Of a DNA stretch of 8,278 bases, positions 1 to 7,324 are shown one piece after another. Origin of the DNA: Planctomycetota bacterium (lineage in GTDB: Bacteria; Planctomycetota; UBA1135). Position numbers and translations under genes: made by a program. Position 1 is the first letter of the stretch, and each line of letters begins with the position of its first letter. The stretch is from positions 1-8,278 of the forward strand of contig JACNJP010000172.1 in the NCBI GenBank assembly GCA_014382465.1, read 5' to 3'. Below the pieces are notes generated by a model. It was not told where the DNA came from, did no database searches, and worked only from the letters and a program-made list of their open reading frames with translations.

Positions 1-772
1 GCGCGCGCGACAGGGCCCCCGCGCGCCCCCCGGGGCCGGGGGGCGCGGGGGGGGGGGGGGGGCTTGCGCCGGCCGCGCGGGCGGGCGCGGGCGCGGGGCT
101 GGCGCCTCCCTCCTCCCCCCCGGCACCGGGCGGGCCCGCCCCGAGCATGAGCATCGCGCCCGCCGCGACCACCAGGCCTGCGATTCCGACCTTGCTGCCC
201 ATCCCCATCAACGCACCTCCTACCAGAGCCTGCTTCAGGATTCCCATCGCGGGAAGAGCCGCCGCCGCCAACCGGCCCTCGCATTCGCGGACTCCCCATT
301 CCGCTTCGAGGACCTGCCGCAGCGCCTCTCGCCCCCGCCGTAACCGCGTGTGGACGGTTGCCTCAGGAATACCCAGCCGCTCGGCGATTGCCGCCACGGG
401 CATGCCATCGAGAAACCGCAGCACGAGCGCGTCTCGATACGCCGGCCGCAACCGATTCAACTCGTGCATGAGAACGGCGAGGATCTCCGAGCGAGCGGCA
501 AGCTCCGCCGGAGTCTCCACGCGCCCAGGATCGAGCTGTTGCTCCCGCCGACGGCGCCGACCCTCCCCCCGCTGCCGCTGCAGGGCCAGGTTCCGGACCA
601 CGGTTCGCAGCCAACCGTGGAGGGGCCCGGGACGCTGCGGAGGACGCGTCTTGGCCCTGATCCAGGCGTCTTGGAGCACGTCCTCGACGTCCTGCTCGCA
701 TTGGAGGAGGCAGAGGGCCAGCTGGCGAAGTCCCGCGGACTGACTCAGAAGGAGGTCAGGATCGGGTTGCAT
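1..772 (-). CDS. ECF sigma factor with C-terminal membrane anchor (partial, runs off left edge)
   Basis: Translating the reverse strand from the ATG at 772-770 gives 257 open codons to the window edge, with no stop. Residues about 10-75 look like sigma-70 region 2: an acidic helix VEDVLQDAWIRA (29-40), then GWLRTVVRNLALQRQRGEGR (53-72). Residues about 97-155 look like region 4, with the helix-turn-helix VAAIAERLGIPEATVHTRLRR at about 126-146. A hydrophobic segment at about 195-212 (VGIAGLVVAAGAMLMLGA) is a likely transmembrane helix, followed by a Gly/Pro/Ala-rich stretch that could be an extracytoplasmic linker. ECF factors with such membrane-tethered C-terminal extensions are known in Planctomycetes and Acidobacteria. 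The start is fixed by an in-frame TAG at 793-791 with no other start codon between; no good Shine-Dalgarno is seen. It begins 18 nt after the anti-sigma gene. By eye it has more A/T at third codon positions than its neighbours. The last visible 40 or so residues are low complexity and cross a 16-G run, so that part of the frame is less certain. Confidence 0.82.
   Translation of the reverse strand, partial: MQPDPDLLLSQSAGLRQLALCLLQCEQDVEDVLQDAWIRAKTRPPQRPGPLHGWLRTVVRNLALQRQRGEGRRRRREQQLDPGRVETPAELAARSEILAVLMHELNRLRPAYRDALVLRFLDGMPVAAIAERLGIPEATVHTRLRRGREALRQVLEAEWGVRECEGRLAAAALPAMGILKQALVGGALMGMGSKVGIAGLVVAAGAMLMLGAGPPGAGGEEGGASPAPAPARAAGASPPPPPAPPGPGGRAGALSRA
47..62. repeat. 16-nt G homopolymer in an extremely GC-rich stretch
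   Basis: Sixteen consecutive G occur here, inside about 130 bases made almost only of G and C (alternating GC at 1-9, C-runs and G-runs at 16-50). On the minus strand the run encodes consecutive prolines in the low-complexity region after the membrane segment of the partial sigma factor. It may be a true Pro-rich linker or a sequencing/assembly artefact. A length error here would shift the frame of everything further left. Confidence 0.95.
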
Positions 773-790
773 GGAAGAGGGAGTCCATCT

Positions 791-1087
791 CTACCTCTCT
801 TCATCCCATGGGTCCGCCGGTTTCTTCAAGAACTGTGAATCGTGGTCCTTCCACCTCCGCAGCACCTCCGCCATGACCTCCTCGAAGTCCGCCGGCAGGT
901 CCTCGGGCTGCGGCCGTCCGGCGAGCTGGTGGACCCGGCGGAACTGCTCGAAGTAGGTCCGGCACTTGCCGCACATCATCAGGTGGCCCCGGAGCCACAG
1001 CCGGTCGACCGCGCCGAGCTCGCCGTCGAGGTAGTCGCTGAGCACCTGGTAGGACTCGCGGCAGGACAGGAGGATGCGCGAGCTCAC
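791..1087 (-). CDS. Zinc-finger (ZAS-type) anti-sigma factor, soluble
   Basis: This 98-residue protein starts at a GTG (1087-1085) that overlaps the TGA of the upstream sigma gene (GTGA), so the two are very probably translationally coupled. The sequence has Cys9, then His35-x3-Cys39-x2-Cys42 (GHLMMCGKC), the zinc-binding pattern of ZAS anti-sigma domains. It is preceded by CRESYQVLSDYLDGEL, a common opening of zf-HC2 proteins. The remaining part (43-98) is helical and charged, with no hydrophobic segment, so the protein should be cytosolic. The family binds its partner ECF sigma and blocks RNA polymerase binding; some members release it when the zinc thiols are oxidised. The obvious partner is the sigma factor encoded just upstream. 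Whether it also binds the membrane-anchored sigma encoded 18 nt downstream cannot be read from sequence. A longer open frame extends upstream to 1447, but that part is out-of-frame sigma sequence and is not used. Confidence 0.86.
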   Translation of the reverse strand: MSSRILLSCRESYQVLSDYLDGELGAVDRLWLRGHLMMCGKCRTYFEQFRRVHQLAGRPQPEDLPADFEEVMAEVLRRWKDHDSQFLKKPADPWDEER

Positions 1088-1665
1088 GCCGCGTCCCCCG
1101 CCTTCTGGTCGGCGCAGCGGCGCACCGAGGCCCGCGCCCGGTGCAGGACCTGCCGCAGGTTGTCCTCGGAGAGCTCGAGCAGCCCGGCGGCTTCGCGGGT
1201 GGAGAGCCCCTCCAGCGCCCGCAGCACCAGCGCCTCGCGCTGGTTGTGCGGCAGGTCCTCCATGCAGCGGCGCACGATCTCCATCAGCTCGGCGTTCTCG
1301 TCCCAGGGCTGGAACGTGACATCCTTGTTCCAGTGGCCGTCGGCCTGGAAGCGCTCGGCTTCGGGGTCGTCGCTGCTGAAGACGAAGTCGCGGCCGCGCT
1401 TGCGGTGGGCGTCGGTGATCTTGTGGCGCAGGACGCCGAAGGCCCACGAGCGCAGGCTGACGCGGCCGTCGTAGCGCCCGATCGAGCGGAGCGCGCCGAG
1501 CATGGCCTCCTGGAGGGCGTCCTCGGCCGCCGAGGGGTCGCCGAGCATCTTGCGGGCGTAGCCGAACATCTCGCCGCTCAGCTCGCGGAAGAAGCCGGCC
1601 GCGGCCTCCTCGTCGCCGGCGGCGATGCGGCGGGCGGTCTCGAGGTCGGCGGGATGGGCGCTCAT
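1084..1665 (-). CDS. ECF-type RNA polymerase sigma factor
   Basis: This is a 193-residue sigma-70 family protein. Region 2 spans about residues 25-95, with SAAEDALQEAMLGALRSIGR carrying the core-binding helix and SLRSWAFGVLRHKITDAHRK the -10 recognition and melting part. A linker holding GHWNKD and FQPWDEN follows. Region 4 spans about 125-185 (LPHNQREALVLRALEGLSTREAAGLLELSEDNLRQVLHRAR), with a clear helix-turn-helix for the -35 element. The linker Trp motifs and the paired short Cys/His anti-sigma recall, from memory, the TIGR02943-type ECF group. The gene ends in a GTGA overlap with its anti-sigma. Two starts are possible: ATG 1665 (used, because the homology begins soon after it) and ATG 1704, which adds 13 Ala/Pro-rich residues. 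Neither has a clear Shine-Dalgarno, and a predicted hairpin abuts the 1704 start. The inducing signal cannot be inferred. Confidence 0.88.
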   Translation of the reverse strand: MSAHPADLETARRIAAGDEEAAAGFFRELSGEMFGYARKMLGDPSAAEDALQEAMLGALRSIGRYDGRVSLRSWAFGVLRHKITDAHRKRGRDFVFSSDDPEAERFQADGHWNKDVTFQPWDENAELMEIVRRCMEDLPHNQREALVLRALEGLSTREAAGLLELSEDNLRQVLHRARASVRRCADQKAGDAA

Positions 1666-1707
1666 GGAGGTCGGGGCGGCCGCGCGGGCCGGAGGGGCCA
1701 CCATAAC

Positions 1708-1740
1708 GCCGGAGCCGGCGCGCTCCGCGGGGCTCCCGGC
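1708..1740 (-). promoter_or_regulatory. Possible RNA hairpin between yigZ and the sigma gene
   Basis: Read on the minus strand, GCCGGGAGCC (1740-1731) can pair with GGCTCCGGC (1716-1708), giving nine base pairs with one bulged G and a 14-nt loop. It falls between the yigZ stop (1745) and the first possible sigma start (ATG 1704), ending 3 nt before that ATG. There is no T-run after it, so it is not a classical intrinsic terminator. It could mask ribosome binding for the 1704 start, slow RNA polymerase or protect an mRNA end. Chance hairpins are common at this GC content. Confidence 0.3.
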
Positions 1741-1744
1741 GGCC

Positions 1745-2356
1745 TCAGCCCGCCGACCGGGTCCAGCGGACGCGGCCGGCGCCCTGGTCCTCGAGCAATT
1801 CCTCGAAGCGGGCGGCGTCCGCCAGCACCAGGCCGACCCGGCCCTCCCAGCCGAGCTCGGTGTAGGCGCCGTCGAAGCGGCAGGACGGGCACCGGGCCTC
1901 GATCTCGTTGCGCAGGCCGAGCAGGTCGAAGGGCAGGCCCAGCCAGTACTCGGCGGTCGCCTGGAGGGTGCGGCGGCCGGCGGCCTCGGCGGCCCGCGCG
2001 GTGGCCCCGGAGTAGGCCCGCGCCAGGCCGCCGGTGCCGAGCTTGACGCCGCCGAAGTAGCGCGCGCAGACCGCCCCGACCTCGAGCATGCCGCTGCCCT
2101 CCAGAACCTGCAGCATCGGCCTTCCGGCGCTGCCGCCGGGCTCGCCGTCGTCGTGGAAGCGGTAACGGCTCGAGTCGCCGAACCAGGCCCAGCAATGGTG
2201 GCGGGCCTTCGGATGCAGCGCCTTCAGCTCGGCCAGCCGACGCCGCAGGTCCTCCTCGCCGGGGGCGTGGAACACCCAGGCCAGGAACCGCGAGCCGCGG
2301 TCCTCGTGCTCTCCGAGCCCCTCCTCTCCCGGCACCACGCGGTCGCCGGCGGCCAT
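1745..2356 (-). CDS. yigZ: YigZ/IMPACT family protein (UPF0029)
   Basis: This 203-residue protein has the usual two-domain YigZ layout. The N-terminal UPF0029 domain (about 15-118) has the family signature, with HHCWAW (53-58), FHDDGEPGGSAGRPML (67-82) and ARYFGGVKLGTGGLARAY (98-115). A smaller C-terminal domain (about 135-195) is of DUF1949 type. The length matches E. coli YigZ (about 205 residues). The eukaryotic homologue IMPACT regulates GCN2 signalling. The bacterial role is not well defined; a fold resembling ribosomal or elongation-factor domains has suggested nucleic-acid or translation-related binding. The ATG at 2356 lies one base after the mtnP stop (TGAGATG), with no separate Shine-Dalgarno, so it is probably translated by ribosomes ending mtnP. 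Confidence 0.92.
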   Translation of the reverse strand: MAAGDRVVPGEEGLGEHEDRGSRFLAWVFHAPGEEDLRRRLAELKALHPKARHHCWAWFGDSSRYRFHDDGEPGGSAGRPMLQVLEGSGMLEVGAVCARYFGGVKLGTGGLARAYSGATARAAEAAGRRTLQATAEYWLGLPFDLLGLRNEIEARCPSCRFDGAYTELGWEGRVGLVLADAARFEELLEDQGAGRVRWTRSAG

Positions 2357-2357
2357 C

Positions 2358-3214
<857 letters not shown>

Positions 3215-3218
<4 letters not shown>

Positions 3219-4900
3219 GCGTCGCCCTCCTCGCGCGGCTTCCACTTGCCGCCCCAGGCCGGCTTGTCCTTGTCGGGGGGACGACTGCCGCTGCCGCTGC
3301 CGCCGCCGTCGGGCTTCTTCTTCCAGGGAGAAGGCCGCCCCGCGGGCCGCTCGGACGGCTTGCGCCGCGGATCCTCGTCGCGCAGCTTGCCCTTCCACGG
3401 GCTCTCCTGGCGGGTCCCACCGCCCTCGGTCTTCTTGACCCACGGGCTGGGCTTGCGGTCGCCGGGGCGGCGGTCGTCCTCGCGCCGCGGCCCGCGGCGG
3501 TCGTCGTCGCGGGGCTTGCCCTTCCACGGCCCCTCGCCGCCGGGCGCCGGCCGCTCTCCGCGGCTCCCGCCACCCTTCCGCTCCTGCTTCTGCTCGTAGC
3601 GGCGGGCGTGCCAGCGGCGCTCGTCGTCGCGCCGCACCTGCTCGTGCTCGTCGGGCATCCGGCCGTCCTTGTCCGGGAAGTCGAGCCGGTGGCGCGACAC
3701 GTAGAGGCGCGGCGGCGGGTCGTCGGCCGAGGTCGGCATCGCCAGCCGCTTGGCCACCAGGGTGGCGTAGTGCCCCCGCGGCAGGGTGAAGCGCAGGCGC
3801 ATCTTGCTGCGCTTGGCGTGGAGCTCGTCGCGCTCGGCCGGGGCCGCCCGCAGGTACTCCGGCATCATCAGCAGCGGCCGGTCCTCTCCCTGGGGCCGGA
3901 AGCCCGAGATGTCGAGGGCGCGGAAGGCGTCGGAGTCGACCCCCTCGGACCGGAACACGGCCTGGTAGTAGCGCTCAGCGTCGGGGCTGAGGTCGGCGCC
4001 CTCGCCGAACAGCGGCAGGCGGGCCTCGTGCAGCTCGCGCAGCAGCCCGGGCGGCAGCTCGCGGAACACCGGCAGGGCGCCGTCGTCGCCGGGCAGCCAG
4101 CCGATGCTCTCCTCCGGCACAACCGCCCGCACCCACAGCGCGGCCGCGTGGTTCCACAGGTGCGACTGGTAGGCGAACAGGTGGATGGTGCGCTCGCGCG
4201 TCGCCACGCCGCGAACCAGGGCGCCGAGGAAGTCCTTGGGCTCCTCGCGCAGGTGCTCGAACAGCGAGGCGCCGCGCCGGCCGCGGCAGTAGCTCGCGAG
4301 CTCGTCCCAGTCCCCCCAGCGGCGGCTGATGCCGGCCTTGAACTTCTCGATCGCCTCGTTGCCGTACTTCGACGGCGCGCACAGCAGCGCCCGCACCGCG
4401 CTCTCGTGGTCGCCGCGCAGCAGCTGGCGGACGATGAAGCCCTGGCCGTGGCGCAGGCAGCCGAAGCGCTGGTCGTCGAAGTAGGCCGGCAGGCCGCAGC
4501 TTCGCACCGCGGCGATGTTGCGGCGGACCCGCGCCATGTCGGCCGCCTCCATGTCGCGCACCACGATCTCGAAGCTGTTGCCGCGGTTGTCGGCGCTCTC
4601 GATCGCCCGCCGGGCCGAGCCGATGCCGCGCAGGGTGAGCTGGCGGTCCTTGTACTGGACCGGCTTGCCGCCCTCGACGGTCATGAACTGGCCGGTGATG
4701 CCGTCCTTGTCCTTGAGGCCGGCGACCGCCACCTGGTCGCGGCTGACGTTGGCCTCCTTGGCGAGCTGGTCGACCGCCTCGTGGGTGGTCAGGCCGCGCT
4801 TGGTGACGCGGTAGAGGGTGAAGGGGCCGGGGCCGAGCAGCGACTCTTCATCGAGCACTTCGAAGACCCGGAAGTCATCTTGGATTCTCTTCAGGCGCAC
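3215..4900 (-). CDS. truD: tRNA pseudouridine(13) synthase TruD with long basic repeat-bearing tail
   Basis: TruD isomerises U13 of certain tRNAs to pseudouridine. The body (about 1-410) shows the family landmarks: AVAGLKDKDGITGQ (58-71) with presumed catalytic Asp64, NRGNSFEIVVRD (105-116), AYFDDQRFG (139-147) and YQSHLWN (244-250). Residues about 415-561 form an extra tail very rich in Arg, Lys, Asp, Gly and Pro, probably disordered. It carries spaced PWKGK/PWKKK-like motifs with Trp459, 487, 502, 526 and 549/553. At 561 residues the protein is far longer than E. coli TruD (349). The start is GTG 4900 with GGAGAAG at 4914-4908, spaced 7 nt, so the gene begins 26 nt inside the end of the rluA-type gene. 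The tail stays in one frame with no disruption and ends in an ATGA overlap with mtnP. I infer that the tail is an RNA- or ribosome-contact region. Confidence 0.92.
3235..3532 (-). repeat. Degenerate Trp/Lys repeats in the TruD tail, with a 16-bp exact direct repeat
   Basis: Five spaced units of the form [G/S]PW-x-x-K occur at about residues 457, 485, 500, 524 and 548 of TruD: PWKGKPRDD, SPWVKKTEGGG, SPWKGKLRDED, SPWKKKPDGGG and AWGGKWK. Gaps between tryptophans are 28, 15, 24 and 23 residues. At DNA level GCTTGCCCTTCCACGG is identical at 3385-3400 and 3514-3529 (+ strand), with looser copies at 3313-3328 and 3430-3445. This pattern fits growth of the tail by internal duplication. Confidence 0.7.
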
Positions 4901-5867
4901 GACGCCACTTCTCCATTTTGCTGAGGAGGACCCGGAGGTCCTTGGGGTGCTCCGCCCGGATGCGGAGCTCGGATCCCTGGAAGGAGACCAGCTGCAGCTC
5001 GGCGGCGTGCAGCGTGAGCCGCTCGATCAGGGGGTTCTCCGGCCGACCCGCCTTGGGCTTGTAGCCCGGCTTGATCTCGGAGAGGAGCATTCTATCACGC
5101 CCCCCGTAGCGGGGATCGACCGCCAGCGGGTGGCCGATGCTCGCCAGGTGCACGCGGATCTGGTGGGTGCGGCCGGTGCGCGGCCGGCACTCGACCAGGG
5201 TGTAGCCGCGGAAGCGCCGCAGGGGCGCGTACTCGGTCAGGGCGCGCTTGCCGCCCCGGCTGACCTTCATGCGGCCGCCGTCGCGCGGGTCGGGCGCGGG
5301 GGATGCGTCGACCTCGCCGGCCTCGCGCAGCTCGCCGATGACCAGGGCGTGGTAGACCTTCTCCACCTGCCGCGACGAGAACAGGCCGCGGTAGTAGCGC
5401 TCGGCCTCCAGGCTGAGGGCGTAGAGCAGCACGCCGCTGGTGCCGAGGTCGAGCCGGTGCAGCGCCCGCGGGCGTGGCGGCGGCGAGCCGTCGGGCCCGC
5501 GCCGCGCCTCCGCCCAGTCGAGCAGCGCGCCGGTCAGGGTCACCGGGTGCTCGCCCCAGCGCCCCGGCTCGACCGGGAAGCCCGGCTGCTTGTCGACCGC
5601 CACCAGGTGCTCGTCCTGGTAGAGGATCCGCGGCTTGAAGCCGGCCGCGGCCACCTGCGGCAGGGCCTCGGGTTCGGCGTCGACGACGACCACGTCCGAG
5701 GACCGCAGCCGCTGCCCGGGCTGGACCGCGGCGCCGCCGACGGTGATCAGGCCGTCGCGGATCAGGTCACGCAGCCGGCCCTTGGCCACCCGCGGCCAGT
5801 GGCTGGCGATGAACTCGTCGAGCGACACCCCGACCAGGCGCTCCGGGACCTCGAGGTAGCGGCTCAC
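4875..5867 (-). CDS. RluA-family pseudouridine synthase with S4 domain
   Basis: This 330-residue protein converts specific uridines of rRNA or tRNA to pseudouridine. An N-terminal S4 RNA-binding domain (about 12-62, containing RLRDLIRDGLITVGG) is followed by the RluA catalytic domain. The catalytic motif ALHRLDLGTSG (135-145) has the essential Asp140. Supporting motifs are KVYHALVIGEL (170-180), RTGRTHQIRVHLASIGHPLA (230-249) and LHAAEL (286-291). The S4-containing layout fits the RluC/RluD group, but the exact target site (23S or tRNA) cannot be assigned. It starts at GTG 5867, overlapping the hpt stop (GTGA), with no clear Shine-Dalgarno. Its last 26 nt overlap the start of truD, a pseudouridine synthase of an unrelated subfamily, which suggests coordinated RNA modification. 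Confidence 0.92.
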   Translation of the reverse strand: MSRYLEVPERLVGVSLDEFIASHWPRVAKGRLRDLIRDGLITVGGAAVQPGQRLRSSDVVVVDAEPEALPQVAAAGFKPRILYQDEHLVAVDKQPGFPVEPGRWGEHPVTLTGALLDWAEARRGPDGSPPPRPRALHRLDLGTSGVLLYALSLEAERYYRGLFSSRQVEKVYHALVIGELREAGEVDASPAPDPRDGGRMKVSRGGKRALTEYAPLRRFRGYTLVECRPRTGRTHQIRVHLASIGHPLAVDPRYGGRDRMLLSEIKPGYKPKAGRPENPLIERLTLHAAELQLVSFQGSELRIRAEHPKDLRVLLSKMEKWRRAPEENPR

Positions 5868-6460
5868 GGCCCGGCGCCGGCTTCGCGCTGGTGCGCGCCA
5901 TCCGCGCCCGGACCCGCCACCTGCTCGCGCGGGGTCAGGGCCTGCAGCTCGGGAAGGTTGCGGAAGCGGCCGGCCAGGTCGAGGCCGTAGCCGACCAGGA
6001 ACAGGTCCTCCTCGAGCAACAGCACGCGGTCGTCGGCCTCGATGCCGGCCGCCCGCCGCACCGGCTTGTCGATCAGCACCACGACGATGACCTCGGCGGC
6101 GCCGAAGTCCTCGAGCAGCAGCCGCTTGGCCTCGGTCATGGTGCGGCCGGTGTCGAGGATGTCGTCCAGCAGCAGCACGGTCCGGCCGCGGACGTTCTCG
6201 GGGTGCGGCTTCCAGTCGGCGACGGCCGTCCGCTGGGGTGACTGGGCGTCGCCGTAGGTCTGGATGCGCAGGAAGTCCAGCACCAGGCCGGGAGGCAGCC
6301 GGCGCATGAGGTCGGCGGCGAAGATCAGCGCGCCGCCGAGGATCGGGATGACCGTGACCTCGCGCCCCTCCAGCCGCGGCGCCAGCCGGACAGCCAGGGC
6401 GTCCAGGCCGCGGGAGAGGTCCTCCCGGCCGAGCAATGTGGTGCGGAGGTAGCGCTCCAT
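5864..6460 (-). CDS. hpt: Hypoxanthine phosphoribosyltransferase
   Basis: This 198-residue type I phosphoribosyltransferase joins hypoxanthine (usually also guanine) to PRPP, giving IMP or GMP in purine salvage. Motifs in order are PILGGALIFAADL (39-51; pyrophosphate loop), RIQTYGD (65-71, where SSYG-like sequence is common), the PRPP loop VLLLDDILDTGRTM (95-108), DKPVRR (131-136) with the purine-contact Lys132, and FLVGYGLDLAGRFRNLP (154-170). About 20 polar, Gly/Ala-rich residues at the end (179-198) go beyond the usual family end. It starts at ATG 6460 and is the first gene of the minus-strand run. With mtnP four genes' length downstream, it places two purine-recovery enzymes in one transcription unit. 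Confidence 0.93.
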   Translation of the reverse strand: MERYLRTTLLGREDLSRGLDALAVRLAPRLEGREVTVIPILGGALIFAADLMRRLPPGLVLDFLRIQTYGDAQSPQRTAVADWKPHPENVRGRTVLLLDDILDTGRTMTEAKRLLLEDFGAAEVIVVVLIDKPVRRAAGIEADDRVLLLEEDLFLVGYGLDLAGRFRNLPELQALTPREQVAGPGADGAHQREAGAGP

Positions 6461-6502
6461 CCGCCCATTCTATCCGCTTGTGATCGCCCCCCGCGGGCGG
6501 CG
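6461..6502. promoter_or_regulatory. Short divergent intergenic region between hpt and cysE
   Basis: Only 42 bp separate the two divergent start codons. On the minus strand TAGAAT (6472-6467) resembles a -10 element and ends 6 nt before the hpt ATG, a spacing seen with leaderless transcripts; no -35 match is visible 17 nt further up. GGGCGG directly precedes the hpt ATG (minus, 6466-6461) and also lies 2 nt before the cysE ATG (plus, 6495-6500), so the gap is bounded by an inverted repeat CCGCCC/GGGCGG. A perfect 8-bp palindrome CCCGCGGG is at 6490-6497. The promoter for cysE is not recognisable and may lie inside hpt. Confidence 0.35.
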
Positions 6503-7324
6503 ATGATGGGCCGCATGCACCCGAGCTTCCGCGAGGTCGGCCGCATCCTCGACCAGTTCCACGCCCTGGTCGCCGACGGCTTCACGGCCCCCTCGGAGCT
6601 GCACCTGCCGGTCTCGGAGGCGCGACGGGTCCGGCTGCTCGAGCTGGAGCTGGCCGAGGCCATCCAGCGCTCGGGGCTGGCCGAGGACCAGGCCGACCGG
6701 ATCGCCGCGGAGGTCCTGGCCGGGCTGCCGGAGCTGCGGGAGCGGCTCGGGCGCGACGTCGACGCCGTCCTGCACCACGACCCGGCGGCCTCCTCCCGCG
6801 AAGAGGTGGAGGCTTGCTACCCGGGATTCCGGGCCATCACCGCCCACCGGCTGGCCCACGAGACCCTGGCCCGCGGGGTGCCGATGCTGCCCCGGATGCT
6901 CAGCGAGCACGCCCACACCTCCACCGGCATCGACATCCACCCGGGGGCCCAGATCGGCCCCTCCTTCTTCATCGACCACGGCAGCGGCGTGGTCATCGGC
7001 GAGACCACCCGGATCGGCGCCGGGGTGGCGCTCTACCAGGGGGTGACCCTGGGGGCGCTCAATTTCCCCCGGGACGGCGCCGGCAAGCTGCTGCGGCGGG
7101 AGCGCCGCCACCCCACCCTCGAGGACGAGGTGGTGGTCTATTCCAACGCCACCGTCCTGGGGGGAGACACCGTGATCGGCCACGGATGTGTCATCGGCGC
7201 CAACGTCTGGTTGACGGAGAGCGTCCCCGCCGGAACACTCGTGGTGCAGAAGACCCCCACGCTCCTGCGGCGCGACCGCAGGAGGGATGGTTCCGGCGAT
7301 CCCCCCACCGAATCCAGACCTTGA
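6503..7324 (+). CDS. cysE: Serine O-acetyltransferase
   Basis: This 273-residue enzyme transfers acetyl from acetyl-CoA to L-serine, making O-acetylserine for cysteine synthesis. The N-terminal helical part (about 37-130) contains DPAASSREEVEACYPG (93-108), with Asp93 at the serine-contact position. The left-handed beta-helix follows: THTS-like AHTSTGIDIHPGAQIG (137-152), FFIDHGSGVVIGETTRIG (155-172), then VALYQGVTLGAL (175-186) and later hexapeptide turns to about 245. His159 and Asp144 match the catalytic pair of E. coli CysE (His158/Asp143). The C-terminus is Arg/Asp/Pro-rich and ends TESRP, not Ile, so the classical docking tail for cysteine synthase CysK is absent. Starts at 6503, 6506 and 6515 are all ATG and none has a clear Shine-Dalgarno. 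Its TGA overlaps the TTG of the next gene. Confidence 0.93.
   Translation: MMGRMHPSFREVGRILDQFHALVADGFTAPSELHLPVSEARRVRLLELELAEAIQRSGLAEDQADRIAAEVLAGLPELRERLGRDVDAVLHHDPAASSREEVEACYPGFRAITAHRLAHETLARGVPMLPRMLSEHAHTSTGIDIHPGAQIGPSFFIDHGSGVVIGETTRIGAGVALYQGVTLGALNFPRDGAGKLLRRERRHPTLEDEVVVYSNATVLGGDTVIGHGCVIGANVWLTESVPAGTLVVQKTPTLLRRDRRRDGSGDPPTESRP

Noticed and set aside
147..743. Plus-strand frame of 198 codons near the left edge
   Set aside because: The minus strand encodes a sigma factor over the same bases; the plus product is Arg/Ser-rich with no motif.
1141..2046. Plus-strand open frame opposite the sigma and yigZ genes
   Set aside because: Antisense to recognised genes, crosses their boundary, and has no motif.
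3219..3527. N-terminal extension of mtnP to 3527
   Set aside because: The added residues are the truD tail read in another frame, while ATG 3218 has a good AGGAGG at 7-nt spacing and starts at the family's normal N-terminus.
3608..4924. Long plus-strand open frame (438 codons) opposite truD
   Set aside because: It is antisense to a gene with clear TruD motifs, and its protein is rich in Val/Ala/Gly/Arg/His without any motif. Such frames are expected opposite GC3-rich genes.
4818..5990. Plus-strand open frame opposite the rluA-type gene
   Set aside because: Shadow of a well-supported RluA-family protein; composition is low complexity with no motif.
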